This document shows positions 21,701 through 29,632 of a DNA stretch of 63,404 nt, piece after piece. How positions within the stretch are numbered: position 1 is the stretch's first letter; every line of letters begins with the position of its first letter. Under the pieces are notes generated by a model, which was not told the origin of the DNA, did no database searches, and saw nothing but the letters and a program-made list of their open reading frames with translations. Position numbers and translations under genes: made by a program. The stretch is from Clostridium tepidum (GTDB lineage: Bacteria > Bacillota > Clostridia > Clostridiales > Clostridiaceae): assembly GCF_002008345.1 (NCBI RefSeq), contig NZ_MRAE01000017.1:1-63404 (forward strand), in the 5' to 3' direction.

Positions 21701-22232
21701 CCTCTCCTCTAACTATTCTCATACCTCTTCCACCGCCACCAGCAGCTGCTTTAAGCATTATTGGATATCCACAATATCTTGCAAATTCTAAAGCTTCTTT
21801 CTCTGATTTAATTGGTTTTTGAACTCCAGGTATAGTAGGTACTTCTGCTTTTTCTGCAACTATCTTAGACTTTATCTTATCTCCTAACTTTTCCATCATC
21901 TCTGCAGTAGGACCTATAAACTCTATTCCTGCATCCCTACATTTTCTTGCAAATTCAGAGTTTTCTGCTAAAAACCCATAACCTGGATGTATCGCATCTA
22001 CCCCTTTTTTTAGAGCTAATTGTATTATTTCTTCGATATTCAAATAAGCATCTATAGGTCCTTTATTTTTTCCTATAAGATATGCTTCATCTGCTTTTGT
22101 TCTAAATAATGAAAACTTGTCTTCCTCAGAATATATTGCAACAGTTCTAATTCCTAATTCATGACATGCTCTAAATATTCTTATTGCAATTTCCCCTCTA
22201 TTTGCCACCAATACTCTTTTAAACTTATTCAT
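18798..22232 (-). CDS. pyc: Pyruvate carboxylase
   Basis: This single-chain enzyme carboxylates pyruvate to oxaloacetate using biotin and ATP, feeding the oxidative or reductive arms of the TCA pathway and aspartate-family amino acids. Its 1144 residues contain a biotin carboxylase domain (start NRGEIAIRIFRACHELG, glycine loop KAAAGGGGRGMR, EVQVLGDKHG). A carboxyltransferase domain follows (LLTDTTMRDAHQSLMATRMR near residue 530, and HLHTHDTTGN). The C-terminal biotinyl domain has the acceptor lysine K1110 in EAMKMET. Length is normal. An ATG follows AAAAGGGGGATAAT. It is a single gene with its own terminator; the product links to the pyruvate transporter upstream only by metabolism. Confidence 0.98.
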   Translation of the reverse strand: MNKFKRVLVANRGEIAIRIFRACHELGIRTVAIYSEEDKFSLFRTKADEAYLIGKNKGPIDAYLNIEEIIQLALKKGVDAIHPGYGFLAENSEFARKCRDAGIEFIGPTAEMMEKLGDKIKSKIVAEKAEVPTIPGVQKPIKSEKEALEFARYCGYPIMLKAAAGGGGRGMRIVRGEEELISSFKSAKNEAKKAFGIDDIFIEKYLENPKHIEVQVLGDKHGNIVHLYERDCSIQRRHQKVIEFTPAFALSKEKREEICNDALKIAKTVGYRSAGTLEFLVDTSGNHYFIEMNPRIQVEHTVTEMITGIDIVQSQILIAEGYRLDSEEIGIKSQEDIQTRGYAIQCRVTTEDPSNNFAPDTGKIEDYRTGSGFGIRLDGGNGFTGSVISPYYDSLLVKTTSWSRTFDDAIRKSIRAIKEFKIDGVKTNIGFLINVLNHEQFRKGQCDTNFIEKNPELFEITSKTDDEIRILKFIGEKVVNETHGIKKDFDVPKIPIVDEGLNLKGTKQILDEKGSEGLVKWIKNQDKLLLTDTTMRDAHQSLMATRMRSIDMFKIAKAQAFLGKDLFSMEMWGGATFDVAYRFLKESPWTRLEELRKSIPNILFQMLIRGANAVGYKNYPDNVIRKFIKQSADSGIDVFRIFDSLNWLKGMEVATDEVLKQNKIAETCMCYTGDILEEYRDKYSLQYYVNLAKEIEKTGAHILGIKDMSALLKPYAAVKLIKALKNEISIPIHLHTHDTTGNGVATVLMAAHAGVDIVDTAFNSMSGLTSQPALNSVVAALENTDRDTGLNLTDMQQLSDYWSAVRPVYSQFESGLKSGSAEIYKYEIPGGQYSNLKPQVESFGLGHKFEEVKEMYKKVNEMLGDIIKVTPSSKVVGDLAIFMVKNDLTPENIYEKAEKMAFPDSAVSYFKGMMGQPMGGFPEKLQKLVLKGEEPITCRPGEMLPPEDFEKIREYLKEKHGLDATEKDTISYALYPEVFDKYLEFLKEYGDLSHMGSDVFFHGLYEGETAEIELQEGKTFIVQLSEIGKVDSEGNRIVVFEINGNRREIKIKDKSSLMAQKITSDSTKMADTSNKKHIGASIPGTVIKVLVNKGDKIQEGDSLIVIEAMKMETNIVASSSGVIQSLFVKEGEQVKSGQLLLELE

Positions 22233-22570
22233 TATTATCCCCCTTTTTATAAATATTGTGTCTTATTTTTAATTACATTACTTTCTGAATCATAGATATA
22301 CTTTTACATTATATATAATTTATAAAATTTTTTCAATTGCATATTTTTTTTATTTTTCTTTCATTTAATGTTTTGCTCTATTATTCTTTATAAAAATTCT
22401 AAAATATTTTTTAATTTAGTATAATACAGATATATAACTAATATAATAATATTATAATTTATCATATTTTTCAATGTTATAATAATATTTTTTCATTTTT
22501 TTAAACTTATTATTAATTATTTTTTAATATAACTAATACTACAATATTAATGTTTTAAATTTAATATATT
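22233..22570. other. AT-rich gap between pyc start and tsaD terminator
   Basis: More than 300 bp of very AT-rich DNA that should include the pyc promoter (TATAAT-like boxes occur near 22300 on the minus strand). No gene or RNA motif recognised. Confidence 0.4.
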
Positions 22571-22649
22571 AAAAAAAGACTCCATTTACAAACAAATAAT
22601 AGTAGATTTTTATTCTACGCTATTATTTATTTATAAAATAAAGTCTTTA
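22571..22649 (-). terminator. Long terminator hairpin downstream of tsaD
   Basis: A three-part hairpin: AAAGACT...AGTCTTT at the base, AAATAATAG with CTATTATTT in the middle and TAGA/TCTA near the loop. On the minus strand it ends in seven Ts, fitting termination of tsaD. Confidence 0.75.
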
Positions 22650-22691
22650 TTAGTATATAATCTCTTACTTATATTGAAAGTTTAATAGTTT

Positions 22692-23714
22692 CTATCTTTC
22701 TCCAAGCTTCAAATTTGGTACAGCATTTATATCTAAAGAAGTTCTTCTTCCTTTAATATATTCAAAATAAGCTGCACTTCCTATCATAGCTGCATTATCT
22801 GTACATAATATAAATGGTGGTATTAACACTTCTATTCCTCTATTTTTACACTCTCTTACTAAAGTCTCTCTTAAACAGGAATTAGCTGCTACCCCCCCTG
22901 CTACTGCTATTTTATCTACATTCTTATTTTTGCAAGCTTTTATGGCATTATCTACAAGCACATCTACTACAGATTTTTGGAAAGATGCTGCCACATCTGC
23001 CCTATTTATTTTTTCTTCTTTCATTTCCTTTTTATTTAAATAGTTTAATACTGATGATTTTATTCCACTAAAAGAAAAATCTAAAGTATTATCATGAAAA
23101 TTTGCTCTTGGAAATTTTATAGCATCTTTATTTCCTTCTTTTGATATTTTATCTATTTTAGGGCCTCCTGGATATCCTAACCCTATAGCTCTAGCTACCT
23201 TATCAAAAGCTTCTCCTGCCGCATCATCTCTAGTTTCACCTAATACTTCAAATTCACCATAATCTTTCATATAAACTATAAAAGTATGTCCTCCTGATAC
23301 TACTAAGCACATAAAAGGTGGTTTTAAATCTTTATATTCTATAAAATTGGCACTTATATGACCCTCTATATGATTTACCCCTATAAGTGGTTTCCCTGTT
23401 GAAAAAGCCAATCCTTTTGCATATTGTAATCCTACAAGTAATGCACCTACTAACCCTGGTCCATAGGTTACTCCTATAGCATCTATATCATCTAAAGTAA
23501 AATTTGCCTTATCTAAAGCTTCTTGTACTACTGTACTTATAACCTCTATATGCTTTCTAGAAGCAACTTCCGGTACTACACCCCCAAACTTTTCATGGGT
23601 GCTTATTTGTGATGCTATTATATTAGATAAAACTTCTCTGCCATTAACAACTACTGCTGCTGAAGTTTCATCACAACTACTTTCTATAGCTAAAATATTT
23701 ATATTTTGTTTCAT
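22692..23714 (-). CDS. tsaD: tRNA t6A threonylcarbamoyltransferase TsaD
   Basis: TsaD transfers the threonylcarbamoyl group onto A37 of ANN-decoding tRNAs, working with TsaB and TsaE, whose genes lie at 31-32 kb in this window. The 340-residue protein begins with the ASKHA-type phosphate loop ([12 protein letters not shown]) and has the metal-binding HIEGH at 115-119. The VVSGGHT motif, [10 protein letters not shown] and the C-terminal [11 protein letters not shown] follow. Length and motif order are typical. The ATG at 23714 follows AAAGGAG. It is a single gene, separated from the tsaE-tsaB-rimI operon by about 7 kb. Confidence 0.98.
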   Translation of the reverse strand: MKQNINILAIESSCDETSAAVVVNGREVLSNIIASQISTHEKFGGVVPEVASRKHIEVISTVVQEALDKANFTLDDIDAIGVTYGPGLVGALLVGLQYAKGLAFSTGKPLIGVNHIEGHISANFIEYKDLKPPFMCLVVSGGHTFIVYMKDYGEFEVLGETRDDAAGEAFDKVARAIGLGYPGGPKIDKISKEGNKDAIKFPRANFHDNTLDFSFSGIKSSVLNYLNKKEMKEEKINRADVAASFQKSVVDVLVDNAIKACKNKNVDKIAVAGGVAANSCLRETLVRECKNRGIEVLIPPFILCTDNAAMIGSAAYFEYIKGRRTSLDINAVPNLKLGER

Positions 23715-24116
23715 ATTTTCTACTCCTTTTTATGTAATTAAATATATATTAATCCAATAATTTATTATTCTTAATAAATAGAATCTTGACTTAAGAAAGA
23801 ATTTTTACTCCATCTAAAAATTATTAATACAATTCTTAAGAATTTTACCCCTTTAGAAGTCATAACACTATTAGTAAAAATCATAATTCATGTACATAAC
23901 CGATCTTTAATTTTGCCTTAAATAATATGGAAATATTAAAGCGGATAGGCATGAGATAAATCTAAATTACATTATACTTTATTGAATTTATATATTCAAA
24001 TATAGTTTTGACATAAAATTTTTAAAATTTCAATCAAAATAAAATGCAATTTCTCAAATCTGATTTTAAAATTAAATATGTTATAATAAAATACAGAATA
24101 GTAAAGGAGATTATAT
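23715..24116. other. 402-bp intergenic region with weak hairpins
   Basis: This lies between divergent tsaD and the RusA-like gene. A possible hairpin spans about 23913-23952 (TGCC...GGCA ends with an ATAT/ATAT inner stem). A TTGACA occurs at 24007-24012 without a good -10 partner, and a TATAAT lies close to the RusA-like gene. No known riboswitch or gene recognised. Confidence 0.35.
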
Positions 24117-24740
24117 ATGAAAAAATACGCTAAAGTAATAGTTGAAGGATCACCTATATCTAAATCTAATTTCAAATTATTTAATTTACAAGGACGAGCT
24201 ATAATGCCTTTAAACTCTGGTAAATATCACGATAGATACGCAGTATATGAAGAAAAAATAGCTTATGAGGCAAGACTACAAAATCCTAATACAGTATTGG
24301 AAGAATCATTAATTGCAGTATTAAAAGTCTATTATAAAAGCAAAAAAAGACATCCTGATACTAATAACATAACTAAAAGTATATTTGATGGAATAGAAAA
24401 AAGTGGTATTATAATAAATGATGCCCAAATAAGAAGATTAATAATAGAAGAATTTTATGATAAGGAATTTCCACGATTTGAATTAGAATTATATCCAGAA
24501 AGTATTTTTAAAATGGAATATAACATTATAAAAAAAGAAAATATAGATGAACCAATAAATTATTCTCCTCCTCCAAATAAAAAAATCAACTTTAATGAAA
24601 ACAAAAATAAATCCATATCATCAGCAAAAAATCAAATTATATGTGAAATATGTGGTAAATCTATAAATAAAAATGACATTGTAACAGCAAACAAACAAAC
24701 AGTAATAATATGTAAAAAATGCCTAACAAAATTATTTTAA
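24117..24740 (+). CDS. RusA-like Holliday junction resolvase domain with C-terminal zinc finger
   Basis: The first ~130 residues match the RusA fold family, which cuts four-way DNA junctions. The pattern is EGSPISKSNFK, then HPDTNNITKSIFDGIEKSG (79-97) and NDAQI (101-105). In E. coli RusA three aspartates bind metal. Here D81 and D102 align to two of them, but the middle one is replaced by N83; K87 is kept. A flexible linker leads to a four-cysteine finger, C176xxC179 and C199xxC202, not found in classic phage RusA. An ATG follows AAAGGAG. It is a single gene with no phage neighbours. Nuclease activity is uncertain because of the D-to-N change. Confidence 0.7.
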   Translation: MKKYAKVIVEGSPISKSNFKLFNLQGRAIMPLNSGKYHDRYAVYEEKIAYEARLQNPNTVLEESLIAVLKVYYKSKKRHPDTNNITKSIFDGIEKSGIIINDAQIRRLIIEEFYDKEFPRFELELYPESIFKMEYNIIKKENIDEPINYSPPPNKKINFNENKNKSISSAKNQIICEICGKSINKNDIVTANKQTVIICKKCLTKLF

Positions 24741-24843
24741 CAGGGTATGTAGTTAGATTTATCTAAAAGCAAATCCCTCTATAAAATTCTATTAAAAAAA
24801 TATAAATTTTAATACACTACATAAAAAATGCTATCACAAAATA

Positions 24844-25104
24844 AAAATAGCCTTAATTTTAATATAGTAAATATAAATAATACATATAATAAACATATAA
24901 ATGAGATTTACTAATTTTTAATTTGACGGAATTATAAATTTTTGTAAATCCTCACAGGACATGAGGAGCCAATAGTGAAGCCATGGATGATACCTCTACT
25001 GGGTAAAAAATTTTTAACGAAGTCAAATTTAGAACTTATTAGCAAAATGAACTACTTTATAAATGTATTATTTATATTTACGGTTTTAAAATTAAGGCTA
25101 TTTT
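24844..25104 (+). repeat. Structured intergenic element, copy 2
   Basis: This is the second copy of the element seen at 15197-15491 and 32667-32918, in the same orientation. The outer arms AAAATAGCCTTAATTTTAA (left end) and the complementary right end at about 25082-25104 match within this copy, as do AGTAAATATAAATAATACAT and its partner. The inner stem ends in AATTTGAC/GTCAAATT, with part of the left arm lost. The core keeps CCTCAC/ATGAGG, CCAATAGTG/CTCTACTGG and the AAAAATTTTT segments. The right end overlaps the stop codon of the next, convergent gene. Confidence 0.8.
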
Positions 25105-26359
25105 AGCTTATCCCTATAGTTATCTTTTTTAAATCTTTATAACTTAATAATTTATCTTTAGATATTTTTATGTTAATAATATCTCCTGGTTTTATATTTT
25201 CATTCAAACTCAAATTTTCTTTAATTTCATCATAATAAATATAAATGTTTTGATTTTCATATAATTTATCAAATTTTAACTTTAACTGTACATCGTCTTT
25301 TAAATTATGTAAATTTATAAAATTAGGCAACAAATATTTTATACCTTTTTCTGCCCATAATTCTACTCTTTCACCTTCTAAAAAATTTTTCCCTTTAATA
25401 TATTCAGAAGCACTTTCTCCTACTCTATAACCTTCTTTCGTTACATTATCTGCAGTATCGTATATATGTAGAACATTACCGCAAGCGAATATACCTTCTA
25501 CTATAGTTTGAAAACTCTCTCCAACTTTAGGACCCCAAGTAGATTTATTTAATTCTATACCCGTTTTTCTTATAATTTCACTATCTCCTCTAAGTTCTAC
25601 AGATAACATTAAAGTATCACAAGGTATATACATTTCTGTACCTGGTATTGGAATCATATCTTCATTTACTCTTGCTATAGTAACTCCTTCCACCCTATCT
25701 TTTCCTTTTATATTTACAACAGTGTGACCTAACTTAAGCGGTATGTCAAATTCGTCTAAACAATTCACTACATTATTTTCCGTTCCATAGCAATAAGACC
25801 TAATCTCAACTACAGCTTTTACTTTCGCTCCCTCTAAAGCCATTCTTCTTGCCATTACTAAAGCCACATCTCCAGAGCCTAATATAACAACCTCTTTGCC
25901 AGGCATACATCCTTCTATATTTATAAACTTTTGTATGGAACCTGCTGTATATATACCTGCACATTTACTTCCTGGTATGTTTATTGCTCCCTTAGGTCTT
26001 TCTCTACATCCTGAAGCTAATATAATAGACTTAGCTTTTATACTAAACATTCCATCTTCAGGATTAACTGCTTTAATACTTTTATCTTTATCTATAGATA
26101 AAACCATGGTATCTATTTTATATTTTATATCTAATCTATTTATTTCATTTATTAATCTTTGGGCATATTCCGGTCCAGATAGATTTTCTTTAAATACATG
26201 CAGTCCAAAACCTGTATGTATACACTGGTTAAGTATACCCCCTAAAGAATCTTCTCTTTCCAATATTAAAATATCATCAATACCTTTATTTTTAGCTGAA
26301 ATTGCAGCAGCCATTCCTGCTGGGCCTCCACCTATAATTACTAAATCTATTTCCTTCAT
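25103..26359 (-). CDS. FAD/NAD(P)-dependent oxidoreductase (glp-operon type)
   Basis: This 418-residue flavoprotein has an N-terminal FAD-binding GGGPAGMAAAISAK, the SGCRERP region, a central NAD(P)-binding GSGDVALVMARRMALEGAKV near 165-185, and the third motif FACGNVLH. Closest relatives are the middle genes of clostridial glycerol-3-phosphate oxidation operons, which normally sit between glpA and a short DUF1667 gene. Neither partner is present here, so this is an orphan. Residues after about 340 form a lower-similarity tail. The stop codon overlaps the right end of repeat copy 2. Substrate is unknown. Confidence 0.85.
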   Translation of the reverse strand: MKEIDLVIIGGGPAGMAAAISAKNKGIDDILILEREDSLGGILNQCIHTGFGLHVFKENLSGPEYAQRLINEINRLDIKYKIDTMVLSIDKDKSIKAVNPEDGMFSIKAKSIILASGCRERPKGAINIPGSKCAGIYTAGSIQKFINIEGCMPGKEVVILGSGDVALVMARRMALEGAKVKAVVEIRSYCYGTENNVVNCLDEFDIPLKLGHTVVNIKGKDRVEGVTIARVNEDMIPIPGTEMYIPCDTLMLSVELRGDSEIIRKTGIELNKSTWGPKVGESFQTIVEGIFACGNVLHIYDTADNVTKEGYRVGESASEYIKGKNFLEGERVELWAEKGIKYLLPNFINLHNLKDDVQLKLKFDKLYENQNIYIYYDEIKENLSLNENIKPGDIINIKISKDKLLSYKDLKKITIGIS

Positions 26360-26935
26360 TATTAGACCTCCAGCTTAATGCTATTAATATGAATTTAGAT
26401 TTAATTCCTATATAATTTTATCATATATATGAAAGAAAATAAAATTACTAATTTTTATATACATATAAAACAATATTAATTATATTATGCTATACTGCAC
26501 AAATAACTTTACATAAATAATCTATAAAAAATAAACTGCCTCCATTAAGTAGACAGATAAATATTTAAATTAAAACACACTAGATGTACTTACATGTTTA
26601 ATAATAATTTAACCTTTTTAACTTTAATTTTAAAGCATCTGTTTTTAGCAAATTAAGATATTTACTGCAAATTAGAAATATACTTTTTCATTTGTGTAAT
26701 AACTTCTTTAGAAGAAAGTTTTTTACCAGCTATCATATCTAATATTTTAACATCCCCATGCTTAAATATACATTATCCACATTATTATTAGAAACAACTA
26801 AAACCCCTTGTCATTGAAATTCAAAATATGAAATGAGCAAAACAGAAAATTTTCTATAAAAAATAGTGACTCTTAAGCATATTTCTTTTAAGACAACCAA
26901 ATGCTTAAAAATCACCAATTAAAATGTGTAATGTA
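26360..26935. other. Intergenic region with one gene remnant
   Basis: Nearly 580 bp without an intact gene. The only coding trace is the leftward fragment at 26662-26810. The rest is AT-rich with no recognised RNA or repeat motif. Confidence 0.45.
26662..26810 (-). pseudogene. Frameshifted remnant ending in a SHOCT-like helix
   Basis: Read leftward, one frame gives GVLVVSNNNVDNVYLS. A second frame then gives DVKILDMIAGKKLSSKEVI and TQMKKYISNLQ before a stop. The switch of frame lies near 26760. The end looks like the short helical tail (LDMIxxGKxSxxE) found on many small regulatory or membrane-associated proteins. No start or ribosome binding site remains. The family is not certain. Confidence 0.35.
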
Positions 26936-26968
26936 AAAAACCAGTAATCTTTGCGATTACTGGTTTTT
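26936..26968 (-). terminator. Terminator of tRNA-Trp
   Basis: A perfect 14-bp stem (26936-26949 with 26955-26968) with a 5-nt loop and a run of Ts on the minus strand, 4 bp after the tRNA 3' end. Confidence 0.92.
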
Positions 26969-26971
26969 AAA

Positions 26972-27047
26972 TGGCAGGGGCACGAGGACTTGAACCCGGA
27001 ACCAACGGTTTTGGAGACCGCTACTCTACCAATTGAGCTATACCCCT
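26972..27047 (-). tRNA. tRNA-Trp (CCA anticodon)
   Basis: The full cloverleaf is readable on the minus strand: acceptor AGGGGTA/TGCCCCT, a D-arm with AGCTCAATTGGTAGAG, an anticodon loop CTCCAAA giving anticodon CCA, and a T-arm with GGTTCAAGTCC. The CCA end is encoded (26972-26974). It is a single-gene unit with its own promoter and terminator. Confidence 0.98.
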
Positions 27048-27116
27048 ATATTTTAATGTATCTAGGATTTTAAGATATTCAATATAAACCTAATTACTTA
27101 CCTAACGACAAATATT

Positions 27117-27145
27117 ATAATACATTATATTTGCAATTATGTCAA
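27117..27145 (-). promoter_or_regulatory. tRNA-Trp promoter
   Basis: Minus-strand TTGACA (27140-27145), a 17-bp spacer and TATTAT (27117-27122). It would start transcription about 60 bp before the tRNA 5' end. Confidence 0.8.
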
Positions 27146-27210
27146 TATAAAATTTTATTTTTTATATTGAAATTTTAAAATTTTAAAATTATAACATTAT
27201 ATTTTTAAAA

Positions 27211-27588
27211 TTATAACTTTTGTCCACAATGTGGACAAAAGTTGAAAGAAGAATCTACTTCTTTTCCACATTCATTACATATTATTATATCATTAGTATT
27301 TGAATTTCCCATATATATTTCCTTTAAATAAATATTATTAATATCTTCTCCTTCTCTAATCCTATCTAAATCTTCTTTTGATATAACATATATTGTATTA
27401 CAACATCTAGATTTCAAATAATACTTTTCTCCCCATTTAATAAGAGGTATAAAGAAAAAGTGAAAAATATTATAAGTCTTTATAACAGTATATCTACTTA
27501 AATTACCACATTTTTTACAAATTAAGTTTTGAAACTCCTCTATTTCTTTCTGCCTTGTATTTATACCAAATATACCAAAGAAGAACAT
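27211..27588 (-). CDS. Zinc-ribbon protein
   Basis: This 125-residue protein has two cysteine pairs near the N-terminus (CKKC at 24-27, RCC at about 70) and a C-terminal zinc ribbon, CNECG...FCPHCGQ. A hydrophobic patch (FHFFFIPLIKWGEKYY) lies between and may touch the membrane. It is the last gene of a leftward cluster with the bactofilin-like protein and the ZnuA-like lipoprotein (30-bp and 17-bp gaps). Function unknown. Confidence 0.7.
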   Translation of the reverse strand: MFFFGIFGINTRQKEIEEFQNLICKKCGNLSRYTVIKTYNIFHFFFIPLIKWGEKYYLKSRCCNTIYVISKEDLDRIREGEDINNIYLKEIYMGNSNTNDIIICNECGKEVDSSFNFCPHCGQKL

Positions 27589-27618
27589 AATTTTTATCCT
27601 CCTTATCTTAGTTGATTT

Positions 27619-28509
27619 CTAATGCTTCCAAAAATCATTCCAGTCATCTGTAGTATTTGCCATTCTCCAAGGTCTAAAACTACCAAACTTACTCATTATA
27701 GGTATTCCAACACTTAATGGAAATATAAATAACATATTAAAAATATGCCCTAGATTTAAAAAAATCACACTTTTTATTAATTCATAAAAAGCTACTCCAA
27801 CTGCTATAGAAATGGTAGGTGACATTTTAGATTTTAGAAATCTTTTCCCTATATATAAGCATATAGATGTAAATCCCATAATAAAAATAACAAATACTGC
27901 TATTGCTACTATTGGAATAAATATAATACCTATTATGCTAAATAATAAAATAATAAATAACATAAAAATAAATATTATGAAACAATATCCATAAATTAAA
28001 CTTTTCCATAGCTCATTATCTATAGCAGCTGTCATTCTCATTTCATTGTATGGAATTAATCTACATACTATAGCACACAATATAAATAACAGTATAGCTG
28101 ATGCTAACTTATTGTAATGATATTTAATGTTTCCTATATTTTCATTGATATTTATAAAAGGTATTTTAACCTCTTTAAACTTTTCTTTTATAGTTCCTCT
28201 CACAATACCATTTGGACTTTTTATAACTCTTCCACCTATAGCCGTTGCATTACCAGAAACTTTACCATTTAAATATATATTTCCACCTATAGAAATTACA
28301 TTCCCATTTACAGTTCCACTTACATATATATCTCCACCTATACTTATAACATCAGAGTTTTCTACTTCTTCTGGCTGAACATATACATTTTTATTAAATT
28401 TAATTACTCCTTCTGCAATTATATATTTATTATTTGCCTTAACGTTACTAACAGGTATGATTAATAGAAATAATAAAATAAATATTACATAAGAGTATAT
28501 TTTTTTCAA
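27619..28509 (-). CDS. Signal-peptide membrane protein with bactofilin-like repeats
   Basis: This 296-residue protein has a signal peptide (about 1-25). A short beta-helix follows, with repeats of the type GDIYVSGTVNGNVISIGGNIYLNG (about residues 48-88), similar to polymer-forming bactofilin domains. At least four hydrophobic helices follow (about 135-280). The topology suggests an extracytoplasmic repeat domain anchored by the membrane part. The start is a TTG (28507-28509) preceded by an AAAGGGACGGTG site. It lies in a three-gene leftward cluster. The role is unknown; cell-surface scaffolding is a guess. Confidence 0.7.
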   Translation of the reverse strand: MKKIYSYVIFILLFLLIIPVSNVKANNKYIIAEGVIKFNKNVYVQPEEVENSDVISIGGDIYVSGTVNGNVISIGGNIYLNGKVSGNATAIGGRVIKSPNGIVRGTIKEKFKEVKIPFININENIGNIKYHYNKLASAILLFILCAIVCRLIPYNEMRMTAAIDNELWKSLIYGYCFIIFIFMLFIILLFSIIGIIFIPIVAIAVFVIFIMGFTSICLYIGKRFLKSKMSPTISIAVGVAFYELIKSVIFLNLGHIFNMLFIFPLSVGIPIMSKFGSFRPWRMANTTDDWNDFWKH

Positions 28510-28526
28510 TACAAAACACCGTCCCT

Positions 28527-29435
28527 TTATTTAAAAGTATTTTTAAGCAATGAAATATTATACTGTATCATATCTTCATATAAAACATCATTATCATAAA
28601 TTTTTAATAATAAAGTTTTTATTTTATGTTTATCTAATAATTTTTCATTATTTTTTAATATATCATTACTACTAGATAAAAATATACATTTTTCTTTATA
28701 CTTTTTACATATTTCTTCTATTTCTTTTTCATTAGTTACTTTATCTTTGTCATCTCTTTTTATTTTTACTGTATTTATATTTAAATATTTTATAAAATAA
28801 TCTAATTTATCTTCGTCAACTATAAATATAAATTCCCCAGTTTTATCTGATATTTTAGCAAACTCTTCTTCATAATCTTTAATTCTTTTTAACATATCTG
28901 AAAAATTTTTTTCATAAAAATCTCTATTACTAGGATCTTTATCTTGTATAGCATTTTTTATATTAGATAAAACTATCTTGTAATTATTTAAATTTAAAAA
29001 ATAATAAGGATTATCCTTTAAAAACTTGTCTTCAAATTTTACTTCTTTTTCATAAGATATTAATTTTGAACCCCTAGATACATTAACCACACCTACTTTA
29101 CTTTTATCTAACTTTGATAAAAAAACATTAATCCACGGTTCAAAACTAGCCCCTACATAAAAAAACAAGTCCTTATTACTTATATTTTCTAATGTATCTT
29201 CCTTTATTTTATAATTTATCAAATCCTCCCTACTTTTAAATATATATTCAACATAATGTTTATCTTTTACTATTTCTTTTATTATATTATATAAATTTTT
29301 ATCTGTAGCAGCTATATCTAAATAAACTTCCTTTTTTATATCTTCTTCTTCATTAACACTAACATTAGGTTTTGAACAACCCACCAAACTTATACATATT
29401 ATAAATCCAATTATAAAAATAATATTTTTTTTCAT
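28527..29435 (-). CDS. ZnuA/TroA-like lipoprotein, atypical
   Basis: This 302-residue lipoprotein has a signal peptide ending in the lipobox LVGC (C20). The body resembles the metal-binding proteins of zinc/manganese ABC importers: an FFYVGASFEPW segment near 106-116 and KDNPYYFLNLNNYKIVLSNI (about 149-168) followed by DPSNRDFYEKN. In typical family members the histidines in these segments bind metal. Here the equivalent DPHVWL reads NPYYFL and other histidines are missing. No permease or ATPase gene is adjacent. It could be a decoy or sensor subunit, or bind something other than metal. Confidence 0.65.
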   Translation of the reverse strand: MKKNIIFIIGFIICISLVGCSKPNVSVNEEEDIKKEVYLDIAATDKNLYNIIKEIVKDKHYVEYIFKSREDLINYKIKEDTLENISNKDLFFYVGASFEPWINVFLSKLDKSKVGVVNVSRGSKLISYEKEVKFEDKFLKDNPYYFLNLNNYKIVLSNIKNAIQDKDPSNRDFYEKNFSDMLKRIKDYEEEFAKISDKTGEFIFIVDEDKLDYFIKYLNINTVKIKRDDKDKVTNEKEIEEICKKYKEKCIFLSSSNDILKNNEKLLDKHKIKTLLLKIYDNDVLYEDMIQYNISLLKNTFK

Positions 29436-29632
29436 AAATACACCTCTGCGACATATACATTGAAATATATGTGTTATCTAATAACGTTATATTATATTTT
29501 ACATAATAGATTTTTTTATTGCAAATTTATATACTACTTCATTTGCTTTACTACACCACATAAACTATATTTATTATTTAATGTAGCTATGTTAAAATTA
29601 ATAAAGAAAATTTAGTATTGAGGAGTTTTATT

